From assembly GCA_027422505.1 (NCBI GenBank), contig JAPQWV010000002.1, positions 27,630,501 to 27,694,500 of the forward strand: a stretch of DNA of 64,000 nucleotides. The letters run 5' to 3'. Below the pieces are notes generated by a model. The model was given only the letters and a program-made list of their open reading frames with translations, did not search any database and was not told where the DNA came from. Source of the stretch: Craterostigma plantagineum (taxonomy: Eukaryota > Streptophyta > Magnoliopsida > Lamiales > Linderniaceae). A program made the translations under genes and the position numbers. This document shows, in pieces, positions 46,577 to 57,885 of this stretch. The stretch's first letter is position 1; each line of letters starts with the position of its first letter.

Positions 46577-46867
46577 TCCAAAAGAGTGTAGTGAATTTTG
46601 GACGTAAAAGTGGTGACGGAACGCTCAGAGGTGTTTGTTTGTTGTTTGTCGCACGTAATGGTTCGATCGGGCCGAGGGGATAAACATCGTGGCAAAATGC
46701 TCTCGGGCCTGTAAAAAAGGTCAGGGTATGTATAAAAAGATATAAACCGAGGGCTTACCGTGGGACTTTAGCGCCTCATCCGAGGGTTTTGTCTTCTTTC
46801 CTGGCTCTGTCCGCGAGCATTTGTCTTCATTCCTTGCTCTGTCCGCGAGCATGCCTCGTCCGAGGGC

Positions 46868-47262
46868 TTTTTCTGCCTCTTAGAGAGGGATTTTTCTGCC
46901 TCACGGGAGGGATTTTCTGCCTCTTAGAGAGGGATTTCTGCCTCATGGGGAGGGATTTTCTGCCTCTTAGAGAGGGATTTCTGCCTCTTAGAGAGGGATT
47001 TTTCTGCCTCACGGGGAGGGATTTTCTGCCTCTTAGAGAGGGATTTCTGCTTCACGGGGAGGGATTTTCTGCCTCTTAGAGAGGGATTTCTGCCTCTTAG
47101 AGAGGGATTTCTGCCTCACGGGGAGGGATTTTCTGCCTCTTAGAGAGGGATTTCTGCCTCTTAGAGAGGGATTTCTGCCTCACGGGGAGGGATTTTCTGC
47201 CTCTTAGAGAGGGATTTCTGCCTCTTAGAGAGGGATTTCTGCCTCTTAGAGAGAGATTTTTC
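46868..47262. repeat. About 21-bp tandem array
   Basis: Roughly 19 units of GAGGGATTTCTGCCTCTTAG, alternating with a GCCTCACGGGG variant, close to the 3' LTR. Confidence 0.9.
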
Positions 47263-47509
47263 TTCCTTGGGGTTACAACTCATGTTTTTGTCTTCAAAGC
47301 CTTCTTTATCCAATGTACTCGAGGTGATATTTGTCGAGCAAGAAGTCTCTCGCGTCGGGCCTTCGAGATCCGATGTTCTGTCTTTATTTTGCTTAAGTGT
47401 GCTTGAAACCAAATGCGCCAAACTTAAGGTCTCTTGCCTCGGGTCAGGGGCGTTCCCCTATGCCCGAGGAGAACCTCGGAGATCTTGAAAAATATTACTG
47501 AAGCGAGTA

Positions 47510-47900
47510 GTGAGCTGCCTCTCGCAGAGGGATTCAGTGTGTGCATGGTCTTCTCTTCCCTTGGGGAAGATTTCAGCCTCTCGCAGAGGGATACAGTGTG
47601 CGCGACGTTCCCGAGGGGAACAGTGAGCTGCCTCTCGCAGAGGGATTCAGTGTGCGCAAGGTCTTCTCTTCCCTTGGGGAAGATTTCAGCCTCTCGCAGA
47701 GGGATACAGTGTGCGCGACGTTCCCGAGGGGAACAGTGAGCTGCCTCTCGCAGAGGGATTCAGTGTGCGTAAGGTCTTCTCTTCCCTAGGGGAAGATTTC
47801 AGCCTCTCAGAGGGATACAGTGTGTGCATATAGTTATTTACCGAGGGGAATAGTTTGTTCCCGAGGGGTTCGGTGAGCTGCCTCTTAGAGAGGGCAATCT
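47510..47900. repeat. 113-bp tandem repeat, three copies plus a diverged one
   Basis: GTGAGCTGCCTCTCGCAGAG begins units at 47510, 47623 and 47736; a diverged unit starts at 47873. Confidence 0.9.
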
Positions 47901-48253
47901 TAGGAGAACAGTCTTCAGCCTTGGGCAAGGTCTTCGATATTGTTTATTGAGCGAAGTTTTTGATCGGCGCTTTCATTTGCAAATAGGCGAGTCATCAGCG
48001 TGTACAGTATATTAGGAGGACTTCGGGGCGTCGTCCTTTTCCTTGGAAATGATCTGCAAAGGAAAGTAACAATTTTCGAAATAACATGATGGAATCAAGA
48101 GTACCTCCCCTTTTGCAGGAACGACTTTGACTTGGCAAGTTTGATAGGGAGTTTCTTGGCACCGGCGAAATCTGGTTCTCAAAGTCGATAGCCTTATCGA
48201 AGGGTTCGATGGTGGTCGCCTCAAGTCCGGGACTTCGGCCTCCCGTGGAGGGG

Positions 48254-48534
48254 CTTCGGCCTCTTAGAGAGGGATTCTCGACCTCATGGGGAGGGATCCT
48301 CAGCTTCTTTAAAGGCCTTCACTTCTGTGCCTCCATGGGGAGGGCTTTATGCCTATGGAGAAATATCGCAACACGTAATAGATATTGTGTACCTTCGGCC
48401 TCATGCGGAGGGACTTCGGCCCCATGCGGAGAGACTTCGGCCTCTTAGAGAGGGATTAGCGGCCTCACGAGGAGGAATCCTCAGCTTCTTTAAAGGTCTT
48501 CACTTCTGTGCCTCTATGGGGAGAGTTCTATGCC
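48254..48534. repeat. About 181-bp repeat, two copies
   Basis: CTTCGGCCTCTTAGAGAGGG at 48254 and 48435 opens two similar units that share TCCTCAGCTTCTTTAAAGG. Confidence 0.8.
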
Positions 48535-48806
48535 GGGAAGCCGAATCCTGTATGTGTATCTTTTTCAGAAATTTTTCATGTACTGTCGAGCTCCATCATA
48601 TCCTGCTTTTGCCTCCTAGCTCCTTCGGATCTTATTCGGTGTAACCGCATTCGGGCCTTGCTTCAAGAGTCTCCTAATGAGCCCACCTCGGAATCGGGTC
48701 TTAATGGGCTCCGATTTTCCCTCCAAAAGTTTTAGAGCTGAAGTGGCGCTCTATCAAGCGCCCGATCGGAGGTAGCTTCGACGGTCATGATCATTTTGAG
48801 CTGGCC

Positions 48807-48814
48807 TATAAATA
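48807..48814 (+). promoter_or_regulatory. TATA box of the antisense gene
   Basis: TATAAATA in GGCCTATAAATACTCCC lies about 190 bp before the first ATG (49003). No ATG occurs in between. Confidence 0.65.
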
Positions 48815-49002
48815 CTCCCTTGTTCTTGGAAACCCTTCTTTACAACCCTAGCCGTCATCTTCTCACTTCGGCCGAGTATCTTCCTACCCAGGCGAAAATT
48901 CTACTCGTGGTCGGCTGAGGAGAGTCGTACTGTTTGCTCGGTTTCGGGCGTCCCTGGGATTCTCTAATCTGTAAGTTCTCGTTTCTAATCTCGTTCCCAA
49001 TA

Positions 49003-50982
49003 ATGTCTGCGTCCTCTGTAGCTTCGATCCCTAACGCCTCGCCAGATCCTCCCCACTATGGGGACGGTTTTGTTAACGCGTGTGAAGAGGTGGTCGGGGC
49101 ATCTTCTTTAGCCAATACTCGCCCCGATCCCTCCCGGCGAGGTCCTCTTGATCCTTCCACCGCGCCTATTCGTAGCTCGTTTGACAGTGGCAAGGCTTAT
49201 AAGTTCGCGATCTCAGAATGGGTTGCTCAGGCCGAGCGTTCTCGCGCGGCTTCAGGCGCACCGTGGCATCAGGTGAAGATTTCTGTCCTTCAGGCATCCA
49301 AGGTTCCTGCCCTTCGAGTGAAGGCGGGGATGCCAAGTACGTATGAGATTAGGGTTCCTAGCCTATCAGACAAGGCGAGTTCTCCTCCCGAGGGATTTCA
49401 AGCTTACTTCATGGATCAGGTGGAAAATGGTCTTCGTTTTCCCATTCTCAGTTTCATACTAAATCTCTGTGAATATTATCAGATCTGCCCGAACCAAATC
49501 GCCCCTACCTCCTATAGTCTTCTTCTGTCCGTGGGGGTTCTGCTTTCATATTATCGCTTTTCACTGTCGATACCCCTTCTCACCTTGCTTGTGAAAATCC
49601 ATAGAAAAGAAACTGGAAAGTTCTTTTTCCTACCTCGTCGTATTGGGGAACTTCTTAGAGGAAAGTCGTCCCCTCGGAAGGGGTGGATGGGAAGGTATTT
49701 TTACGTGAAACCTCCTATTGGTAGTCGGGAGAGTCTCCTTCCTTCTGACGCTTGGGCCGACACCGCCCGAGCTAAGTATCATCTTTCTCCCGAGTCCGAG
49801 GACTTGATGGATCAGCTTTTCGCTGCCGTTGGGTCGAGACGTTATCTAATTCCCCAGCTGATAAAGGATGATTTGCTGTGTTGTTTTGGTTTCTGTTCGA
49901 AGGGCTTACCCGAGATAGAAGACTTAGGTATATTTTTTCGATTCTTTGATATCTCCCATTTTCGTCCTCCGTTTTCACTGATGGATCTGAGATTTCGTTG
50001 TTTTTTTTTTCTCCTGCTTATTTCCGTTTTCCTCTACAGACGCTAGGATGGACAAGGCTACTTTGATGGCTGCTCGGGAGCGTCTGAAGGCAAAAGGGAA
50101 GGTCGAAGCTCCCTCTCCTTCTGTTGCGCCTACCTCCCGGCCTAAGGTTCCTGTAAAGAGGGGGCCTATTTCCACCCGACGAGGTTCTTCGGCTAAGAAG
50201 CAAAAAGTGTCTGTTGAGTCGCGAACTCCCCCGACCTCTCCTGAAGGCCCGGAGATCTCTTCTTCTCTGGCGAACATGGATCAACCTAATTTTTTCCATG
50301 AGGCGGACGGTCTGAGCTCCTTGAACTTCCTTCGAAACTTTTCTTCTTGTAGTGATCAAAGCTACCTCGAACACCTTAAGATCAAGGAACTCCTCGAAAC
50401 TCTAGCCGTGACTCAAGGACAGGTTTGCTTGGAGCGTTTTCCAATCTAGTTATCTTAGAATTTTCCCGCATAATATCCTTTTTGCAGGCCTACTCCTTGA
50501 TGGGTGAGACTGTAGAGCGCCTCTTCACACTTCGAGACTCCAACGCGAAGTTGCAGCGTGCCAATTCGACCTTGGAAGCTAAGGCCGAAAAGCATGTTCT
50601 GGAGGTTGACGAATATAAAGCTCGAGAAAACTCTTTAAAGGTGAAAATCGCCAAGCTGGAGGAGGAGCTCAAGATAAGCCAGGAGAAGTCCCTAGAGTGC
50701 GAGGGAGTCATAGCTCAGCTCGAGGAGAAAATCGCTAGTAAGTATGTGCCAGCGGACGAAGTGGCTGAGAAGGCATGTGTCTACTTCGACCATGGCTTCA
50801 AGGGGTGTTTGGCCCAGATTCGAGCACAGGGTTTTTCCGAGTCCGAGTATCCATTTGACTTCCTAAATGTAGACGAGGCGTTTAGTTCCCTTCCCCTCGA
50901 CGACCCGCTTGCAGATGCTACCCCGGAGGTTGAGGTCCCGAAGGGTGGGGGTGCAGGGAGTGCTGGTGTCGGCCATCCCTGA
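49003..50982 (+). CDS. Antisense ORF of the LTR element, PF04195-like plus coiled coil, about 600 aa
   Basis: Three exons, 49003-49927, 50040-50422 and 50488-50982, join with GT/AG borders and correct phase into 601 codons with no stop or frameshift. The N-terminal part has FMDQVENGLRFPILSFILNL, then YYQICPNQIAPTSYSLLLSV and KFFFLPRR, resembling the Pfam 'putative gypsy type transposon' domain (PF04195). A basic Ser/Pro-rich linker (RLKAKGKVEAP, RRGSSAKKQK) could be a nuclear signal. The third exon is a long coiled coil (LRDSNAKLQRANSTLEAKAE, KIAKLEEELKISQEKSLECE), then an acidic tail. It reads opposite to the element. Antisense ORFs are known in Tat-lineage elements, but their function is not. 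The start is the first ATG after the TATA box. Confidence 0.82.
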
Positions 50983-51438
50983 TTGAGTCGTCCTCGGGTG
51001 TTTTCCTTTTGTCTCTCTATTATGCTAGAACTTCTATTTGACCCCATCGTGGACTAAGTATTTTGACTTGGTGTAAGCGAACCGCCACGTGCACCTTGAT
51101 TTTGATGTATTTTGGCGGCGTTGTCTCGTCGCGATTTTCCATCGTAACTGTTGAAGAATGCGTTTATCTTCTCTTCCCTGGTTCCGATGCTAACTGTTCA
51201 CCGATTGCCTTGGTAATAATATCTGCCTAGACGTTGACGATGGCCTCTCCACGGCATGTTCGCCCCTCACGTGAAGGTCGCGTGGGCCATTAGGTCCAAA
51301 AACAACTACACTCGGTGTTTTAACTTCCTTGAAGCGTATTTCGTCCTCCTTAACACGTTCTCCTCATTCAGCGCGTAGCCCTTATGGCGGTTTTTGATCG
51401 GTTCCGACCAGCGTCAAATGAATTTTTTAAGAACTAAA

Positions 51439-51458
51439 CGTTCCCACAGACGGCGCCA
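51439..51458 (-). other. Primer binding site
   Basis: On the minus strand TGGCGCCGTCTGTGGGAACG lies 3 bp inside the 5' LTR. It starts with TGG as a tRNA 3'-end complement must, and resembles the primer site of plant Tat/Athila-type elements. Confidence 0.8.
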
Positions 51459-51461
51459 ATT

Positions 51462-52145
51462 TGATGCGGTCGGAAAATGAACGATCTATCGCCAGGGGCG
51501 ACGAGCTGCCTTCTTCCTCCTTCCGCCTGAATTTCGCCGCGAACTTGGACTTGTAGGCTGTTGAAACAGGGTTAGGAGTGGGGGTCGTTTTCCCTCTTGC
51601 CTTGGTCAAGAGGGCGGTTTCCATTTTCCAGGTGTAAAAGTAGAGGAAAAAGACGATGTAAAGTGGTAGTAATGTGGTGTCAAGTAGATAAAATTAGTTA
51701 CCTGGACTGTGCGGTTTTCGGCGGTATTTATAGGGTTCTGAGGGGCGTATTTCACTTTCGACGGTTACCTCCCACGTTCTGCGCCATCTAGCGGTTTCCT
51801 CCGCGTTTAACGCTTCTCAGCTTGACCTTGGGCGGTTTTCCCACGTTTGGTCGAATATGTGTGTATGGAGTGGCGTGGCCACGATCTCTACTTCTTCCCG
51901 AGGTGGCGTGCCCCTGTCTCGAGGGCATGTTCTCACTGCCTCTGCCCGAGGGGCATATCTTCCTTGCCGCTGCCCGAGGGGCGTATTTTCCTGCCCCTGT
52001 CCGAGGGGCATATTTCCCTTCGGCCGAAAGGCGTATACTTAGAGAACTTCTCCATCTCTCTTAGGGCTTTCCGCCTTATTCCGTTTGGGTTGTTTTAACG
52101 GTCTCTGAGCGTTTCGTCTAGATCCGGTGAAACCGGGGGGTAACA
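51462..52145 (-). repeat. 5' LTR
   Basis: 684 bp, from TGTTACCCCCCGG to CCGCATCA on the minus strand. Confidence 0.93.
51725..51732 (-). promoter_or_regulatory. TATA box in 5' LTR
   Basis: On the minus strand CCTATAAATACCGCC lies about 415 bp into the LTR, suitable for the genomic transcript. Confidence 0.65.
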
Positions 52146-52290
52146 GGGATGTTATGTTTACGCAAGCGAATATGACCTATGCGAGGCGGAAGTTTGGATA
52201 TAAACCTACGACGGATGCTGAAGAAGTTCGTCGAGTGGTATTTGCGTTATTACGGCGAGAATGGTAACACGAGTATACTTTTTAATCTGA
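52146..52290 (+). pseudogene. UDP-glucuronate 4-epimerase relic, 3' part
   Basis: It continues the relic broken by the LTR element. VMFTQANMTYARRKFGYKPT follows directly from the RNGD end at 45872, then, after a small frameshift, KKFVEWYLRYYG, the usual GAE C-terminus. The first five bases are the GGGAT target duplication. Confidence 0.85.
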
Positions 52291-55200
52291 TCATATGATT
52301 GGACTCTCGAATTTTTCGGGATTTTTTTCCATTAATAGTAGAATTATGAGAAGATGCAAACACCTTTTCTATCGTTAAAGCGGGAAAGATATCCAAATTT
52401 CTTTTCTTCTTTGTTCTTACATGAGGCCATCGTAGTTCCTAGACTATCACACAATACAGTCCGAAACGAATTAGGAAGATCAGTTCAGTCTAAAACGAAT
52501 ATGAAACTCATTATCGACTATGGAACGATCTGACTGCTAGTGAAACTTGATTCATGTTACCCGCAAATACTAACACACACTAAGATCGGTAGTTACGGGA
52601 TCCTGTGATAAAAGAAAATTTAACAACTATCTTCAACCCCTAGGCCAACACAAGAGGAGGAGATCTTTGTTCTTTTTTCATGATAATAGCTTGATATATT
52701 TTTTATTACCAATACTGGACTAGAACAAGAAAACACGGAAACATAGATAGAAGATCCGAAAGAGTAATATATTGGTTGGAGATTGTCATTGTCAAGTGGA
52801 TAATAATTAAAATTAACTAACAAGCACTTGCGAAAAGTTGAAAACAGCATTACCACAAAAAACAGCGTTACCTCGACGTCATCAAGGTAAAGCTATCGAT
52901 ATTAAGAATTACGATGTGATGCTCAATTTACAACCCGGAATTTGGTATGTAACATGCTACTTTAGTGTGTGTATATATATATATAATATCAGAAATATTA
53001 TGGTGCTCGCCTTGCGTGAGCACCATCCGTGGGCACCTGTTGTGTGGCATTTTTTTGTGTCACGTCAACATGTCAAATCAACCCCGACGGGTTCACTAAT
53101 CCCATGTGTAGGTTATAGATCGATAAAAAATTCTCATTGTATGCTGTTTTGGCTCGTTGGTGTGGTTGATGCTCACGAAGGTGCTCACGCAAGGTGAGCA
53201 CCATAACATTACTTATATATATATATATATATATGTCCCTCTTGCACTTAATTAATAGTTGCCAAATTTTCTTTCTTTTCTCCGAATTATATTGGAAACG
53301 TTGTGGGAGGACCACCTCCGGCGACATCACTTTGATTTTAAAGTTTCGGCATTCGACCTAAGGAAAAATTTGTGGACTAAGTTTCCATCCGAAGGGTCGA
53401 CGCACACCCACCTCAAACCAGGAGCGATGATAAGCACATGTAAAAGCCGTGAAGAAGCCTAAAGCAGAAGTGAGCGCCTTTTAGCATATTCCATTTTTTT
53501 TCTCAGCACGGGTATAACTCTACGATCATATTGATTAGCAGGAGATGAAACGAATGCTTCCCACTTATTACAACCACATCCGACCTTTGGAGAATAAGTT
53601 CCTAACAAGTTTCTTTTCGGCCTTCACCATGTGAAGATGAATGGTGATGCAAAAAGGACGGTAGTAAGAAATGATTTTTCGATACCATGTATGCAGTGTT
53701 GAACATTATTCATTGTTGAACCTTATATATTGAATAATATTAATGAAATTTGTTGATTGAATTGTTGGTGATTGCTGTATTGAATTGTTTACTCGAAATT
53801 GTATCATTTGTGGGTTTAATAAGATATAGAAAATAGAAATAAAATATGAAAAATACAAGAGTAATTTATAACAACCGATAGTGTTTATTCTATTAGGTAC
53901 CTAATATAAAAAAGTGTTGACAATAAACTCATATGATATATTTTAGTATTTAAGTGTAAAAATTTTATTCAATCTATCACTCATTTTTTTAATGACGACC
54001 ATGGGAGTTTTGCTTATGTATAATGAATTTGCTCTTCGTTTGCTGAACTTAATCGTCCAATAGCCGATAAGGACCTTCAATTCGACTCGAAAACTTAACC
54101 TAGTATATGATATTGCGGTGATATTAGTTGGAATACATTTTTTAGGGAAAAAAATAACGACACGACATCAGTTATATAAAAAAAGTAAAGTGTAATTAAA
54201 AGCGATTTGCTACGGTACAATTCAATTTAATTGAGTATATACTTTGCTTGGATTCTTGATCTATCACACCACTAACCTTTGCTTCGGCATCCAATTTCCA
54301 ATATAAAAGCAAATATATAATATAAATACAGACAAAATCAACATTGAAGTGTTTATCGAGCAATCCCAAGATTCCCGGAAAAATATTATCAATAATGCGA
54401 TAGAAGCTGGTAAATAAATATAATAAATGAGAATTTTTATTTATAAGTAAATTATAGCATTATCAACTTCTAAATCGTTTGTTAATGCTGTGTAATTAGT
54501 ATATTCTGTGACATCGTTTTCACTGAAGTAGACCTCTCTGCTAATGCTTAGTTCATTATGCACGCTAAAGAACATATAGTTAAATATTTAATTAGGCTGA
54601 CAATGTTATTTAGCACCCATCAGTTATCAAGTCCTAAATCAACACAATAAAATATAATAATGGTAACAAAAACCTCATATTCGTTTATAACAGCATTGTA
54701 GCACGAGTATTAATTTATTAATATAACGTTAAATAAACAAGAAATACAAAAGGCAAGAATTGATAAAGACAGAAGACCATATTGTGGTCCTTGTTTGTTT
54801 ATAAGCGTGGCAGCTTATCGCCATGCTTCAAGTTTCAAAAACACCAAACCTTAATTGAATTAAATCTATATTTAATCAGATAATAATATTAGTCAAAATT
54901 AATAAAAATATCAATAAAACAGGTTATATATAGAACTAGTAAAACGCGGCATGAATAACGGCATTTCTATATTTTCGTCAAAATCTTGAAACCCTCAAAG
55001 CTAGATCACCGAATAAAAAAAAAAACCTCAAATCGCGCTCATACTTATATATCTTTCTATTGTATTTTAATTTGGCCATTGAATAAATAAAGTTAAAATT
55101 CATTATTATGACATCAAAAGTTAAAAAGTCACTTAATACGTACCTCTTACAACGTACTATGTATAGAAGCACATTCGTACTAAAAATGCTAGATTATGAA

Positions 55201-55596
55201 TTACAACACGGAACAAAGAAAAATCAACTGTTTTTTAATTATTTTTTTCCCTCATGAAATTCGATTTTAACGAAAGAGTTCTTGAGAATGGCCTCAAAAA
55301 GCAAAAGTGAGTTATAATTAATGTCATTAATACATATATGACCAAGTCCACTTCGATCTAATCAGGATTAATAATTAATTCTCAAATTCACCCAAATTGA
55401 TCATTTTTATTCTTCAATTGTATGTTTTTAGCAAAAACCTCGATAAATAAATTTATTATTTACCAAAACGCAAGGATATTACCTCACAATCTCCCATAAA
55501 AAGCCCACACACACCACCACCACCGTAATAGAAATTAATTCCTCTGAACTCTCCGACCACCGTTGCCGCCGCGCTTCGCCGACCGTCTCCGACCTA
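52291..55596. other. Intergenic, no gene seen
   Basis: Mostly AT-rich. It contains the foldback MITE at 52991-53215, a (TA)n tract at about 53213-53234 and the 5' flank of the GT47 gene. No other coding region is supported. Confidence 0.5.
52991..53215. mobile_element. Foldback MITE with GGTGCTCACC ends
   Basis: AATATTATGGTGCTCGCCTT at the left and, inverted, AATGTTATGGTGCTCACCTT at the right, each continuing to GCGTGAGCACC. Related in end sequence to the element at 19154-19517. Confidence 0.7.
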
Positions 55597-57232
55597 ATGC
55601 TTCCTTCTTCCGACGACCCGCGCAAAAACGGCAACAACAGCGACGGCAACCATCACTTCAAACCCAAATCGCCAGACAACAAACAAAACAAATACAACTC
55701 AACCACCGCCGTAAAACCCTACCTTTTCCACCACCACCGCCGCCGCCGCGCGTGTCTGCTCCTCGCCGTCGTCATCATCCAGCTCATCCTACTCTTCTCG
55801 GTAATCACCCCCACCACTCCTCGACGGGCCCCAATTCAAACCCTCGGCCCGACTTCGACCCGAACCCGACCCGCAAATGACAGACCGATTATAAACCTCC
55901 GCAAAGGAGACGGCGGGCAGAAGAGTAATTTCAGCAGACCGATCGAGGGCGGCGGTGAGTGCCCTAACGGAAGATTCTACGTCTACGAACTTCCGCCGGC
56001 GCTCAACTCCGACGTGCTGAAGAACTGTGACGACATCAACCCTTGGAACTCACGGTGCGACGCGCTTTCGAATTCGGGTTTCGGAAAACCCGCTTCCAAT
56101 CGGATCTCGAATATCGTGCCGCCGAATTTGGCGCCGTCGTGGTTTTGGACCGATCAATTCTCCCTGGAAGTCATCTTCCATCGGAGAATACTGAGCCACC
56201 GCTGTAGAACGCTCGAGCCAGAAAACGCCGGCGCTTTCTACATACCATTCTACACTGGCCTCGCCGTCGAAAGGGCTCTGTTCACCAAGGGCTCGACGGC
56301 GCAGGAAAGGGATTTCCACTGCGATACGATGCTTGAATGGGTCGGCGAACAGCCCTTCTTTCAGAAATCGCAAGGATGGGACCACTTCATCACCATTGGA
56401 AGGATTTCCTGGGATTTTCGAAGGTAATTACGGCCGTGGAAGAAAGGAATTTCATTGCGTTTACTTTACGCTCTGTAATTTTAACCTTTTTCGCAGGACT
56501 AAAGACGATGAGTGGGGTTCAAGCTGCATATACAAACCCAAAATGCGTAACATCACGCGCCTCCTAATAGAGAAGAACCCATGGGACTACTTCGACGTCG
56601 GCGTGCCTTACCCCACCGGCTTCCACCCCAAGACTCAGGCCGACGTCGTTTCGTGGCAGGATTTCGTCAGATCCCGCCGGAGGAAAACCCTCTTCTGCTT
56701 CGCCGGCGCGACTCGCGGGTTCATAGCGAACGATTTCAGATCCCTGTTGCTTACCCAGTGCTACAAGTCCGGCGGCGCGTGCAGAGTCGTCGACTGCGGC
56801 GGCTCCAAGTGCGTCAATGGCAGCTTGCCCGTCCTAGAGACGTTTCTAGATTCCGATTTCTGCCTGCAGCCGCGCGGAGACAGCTTCACGCGCCGGTCAA
56901 TCTTCGACTGCATGATCGCCGGTTCGATTCCGGTGTTTTTCTGGCGAAGAACGGCGTATATGCAGTACGAGTGGTTCCTTCCCGGCGAGCCGGCGAGCTA
57001 CTCGGTGTTCGTACACCGTGACGAGGTGAAGAATGGGACAAGCGTCAGGGGATTGCTGGGAAAAATTGGGAAGGAGAGAGTTAGAGAGATGAGAGAGAAG
57101 GTGATTGAGTACATACCTAAGATTTTGTACGCCGACGGCGAGGCTGTGAGCGGCGACGCCTTCGACGTAGCCGTCGAAGGGGTTTTGAGGAGGTTTAAGG
57201 AGAAAGATCGATTACTGTACAGATGGAAATAA
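55597..57232 (+). CDS. GT47 xyloglucan galactosyltransferase-like (MUR3/XLT2/GT19 clade), 520 aa
   Basis: A Golgi type II membrane glycosyltransferase of the exostosin (GT47-A) family; relatives add galactose to xyloglucan side chains. Exons 55597-56423 and 56497-57232 are separated by a 74-nt intron and join in frame. A basic cytosolic N-terminus precedes one membrane segment (ACLLLAVVIIQLILLFSVIT), then a Pro/Thr-rich stem. Conserved parts: GRFYVYELPPALN, AGAFYIPFYTGL, WDHFITIGRISWDFRR, KNPWDYFDVGVPYPTGFHP, LFCFAGATRG, DFCLQPRGDSFTRRSIFDCM and AGSIPVFFW, the nucleotide-sugar binding end. Intact. The exact acceptor sugar cannot be told from sequence. Confidence 0.9.
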
Positions 57233-57448
57233 AAGATGGTTCTTTTCTTTCTTTTTGCCTTCCTTTCTTGGATTTCAGTTTTTTTTTCTTTTGTGTGTTG
57301 TATTGTAAAGTGGAGGATGGGTTTTTTGTTCTTTAATCAAACTCATTTCAACTACCGTTAGTCGGTTAGTAAAGCAGATTTAAAATTTGACATATTTAGC
57401 GGATAAATTTGATATATGTCTACTTTCAGTATATTAGCATATAAACAA

Positions 57449-57876
57449 GGGGTCTTTACCCATAACTATCTACTTAAATAAATTGCAATTTAGTATCCTG
57501 TCAGGATTTTTTTATATGTAGTTACCTAACAGAATAAATCTTTTCACATAGGTACCTGATCCCGAAAGTACACTATACAACACATTTGGGTACCATATAT
57601 CAACACATTTGGATACCCTATATAACAGAAAATGGTACAGCGTATGCTATATTTCGGTACGCCCTATGCAACTCAGGTATGTTGTTGGTACGACGTATGC
57701 TATACTTAGGTACCCTATATCAACGTGTTATGGTACGCAATATACACACAGAAAGGTACGACATGACTAAGAAACTGGTAAAAAAATTAAATCGGGTACC
57801 TATTTGTAAAATTTTCTGACATGGGTACCTATGTGTAAAAATTTTATCCAATTGGGTATTTTTCTATAGATTCACC
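57449..57876. mobile_element. GGTACC-rich MULE-type MITE, copy 3
   Basis: Begins GGGGTCTTTACCCATAAC, ends TATAGATTCACC, flanked by the 9-bp TATAAACAA (57440-57448, 57877-57885). Interior closely similar to copy 2 at 32079-32510. Confidence 0.88.
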
Positions 57877-57885
57877 TATAAACAA

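Larger units (their letters stand above)
45873..52145 (-). mobile_element. Young nonautonomous LTR retrotransposon (Tat-like LARD) with antisense gene
   Basis: Two 684-bp LTRs (45873-46556 and 51462-52145) start and end TG...CA, and GGGAT (45868-45872, 52146-52150) is the target duplication. A primer site next to the right LTR and a purine tract next to the left LTR show the element runs on the minus strand. I see one difference between the LTRs (C at 45941, A at 51530), so insertion was recent. The 4.9 kb interior has no recognisable gag, protease, reverse transcriptase or integrase. It holds tandem repeats (46868-48530) and an antisense spliced gene (49003-50982). It sits inside a glucuronate 4-epimerase relic. 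Confidence 0.93.

Noticed and set aside
46868..47262. Regular short repeats that could suggest a CRISPR array or a repeat protein
   Set aside because: Head-to-tail units without spacers inside a plant LTR element; the open frames through them are a by-product of the 21-bp period.
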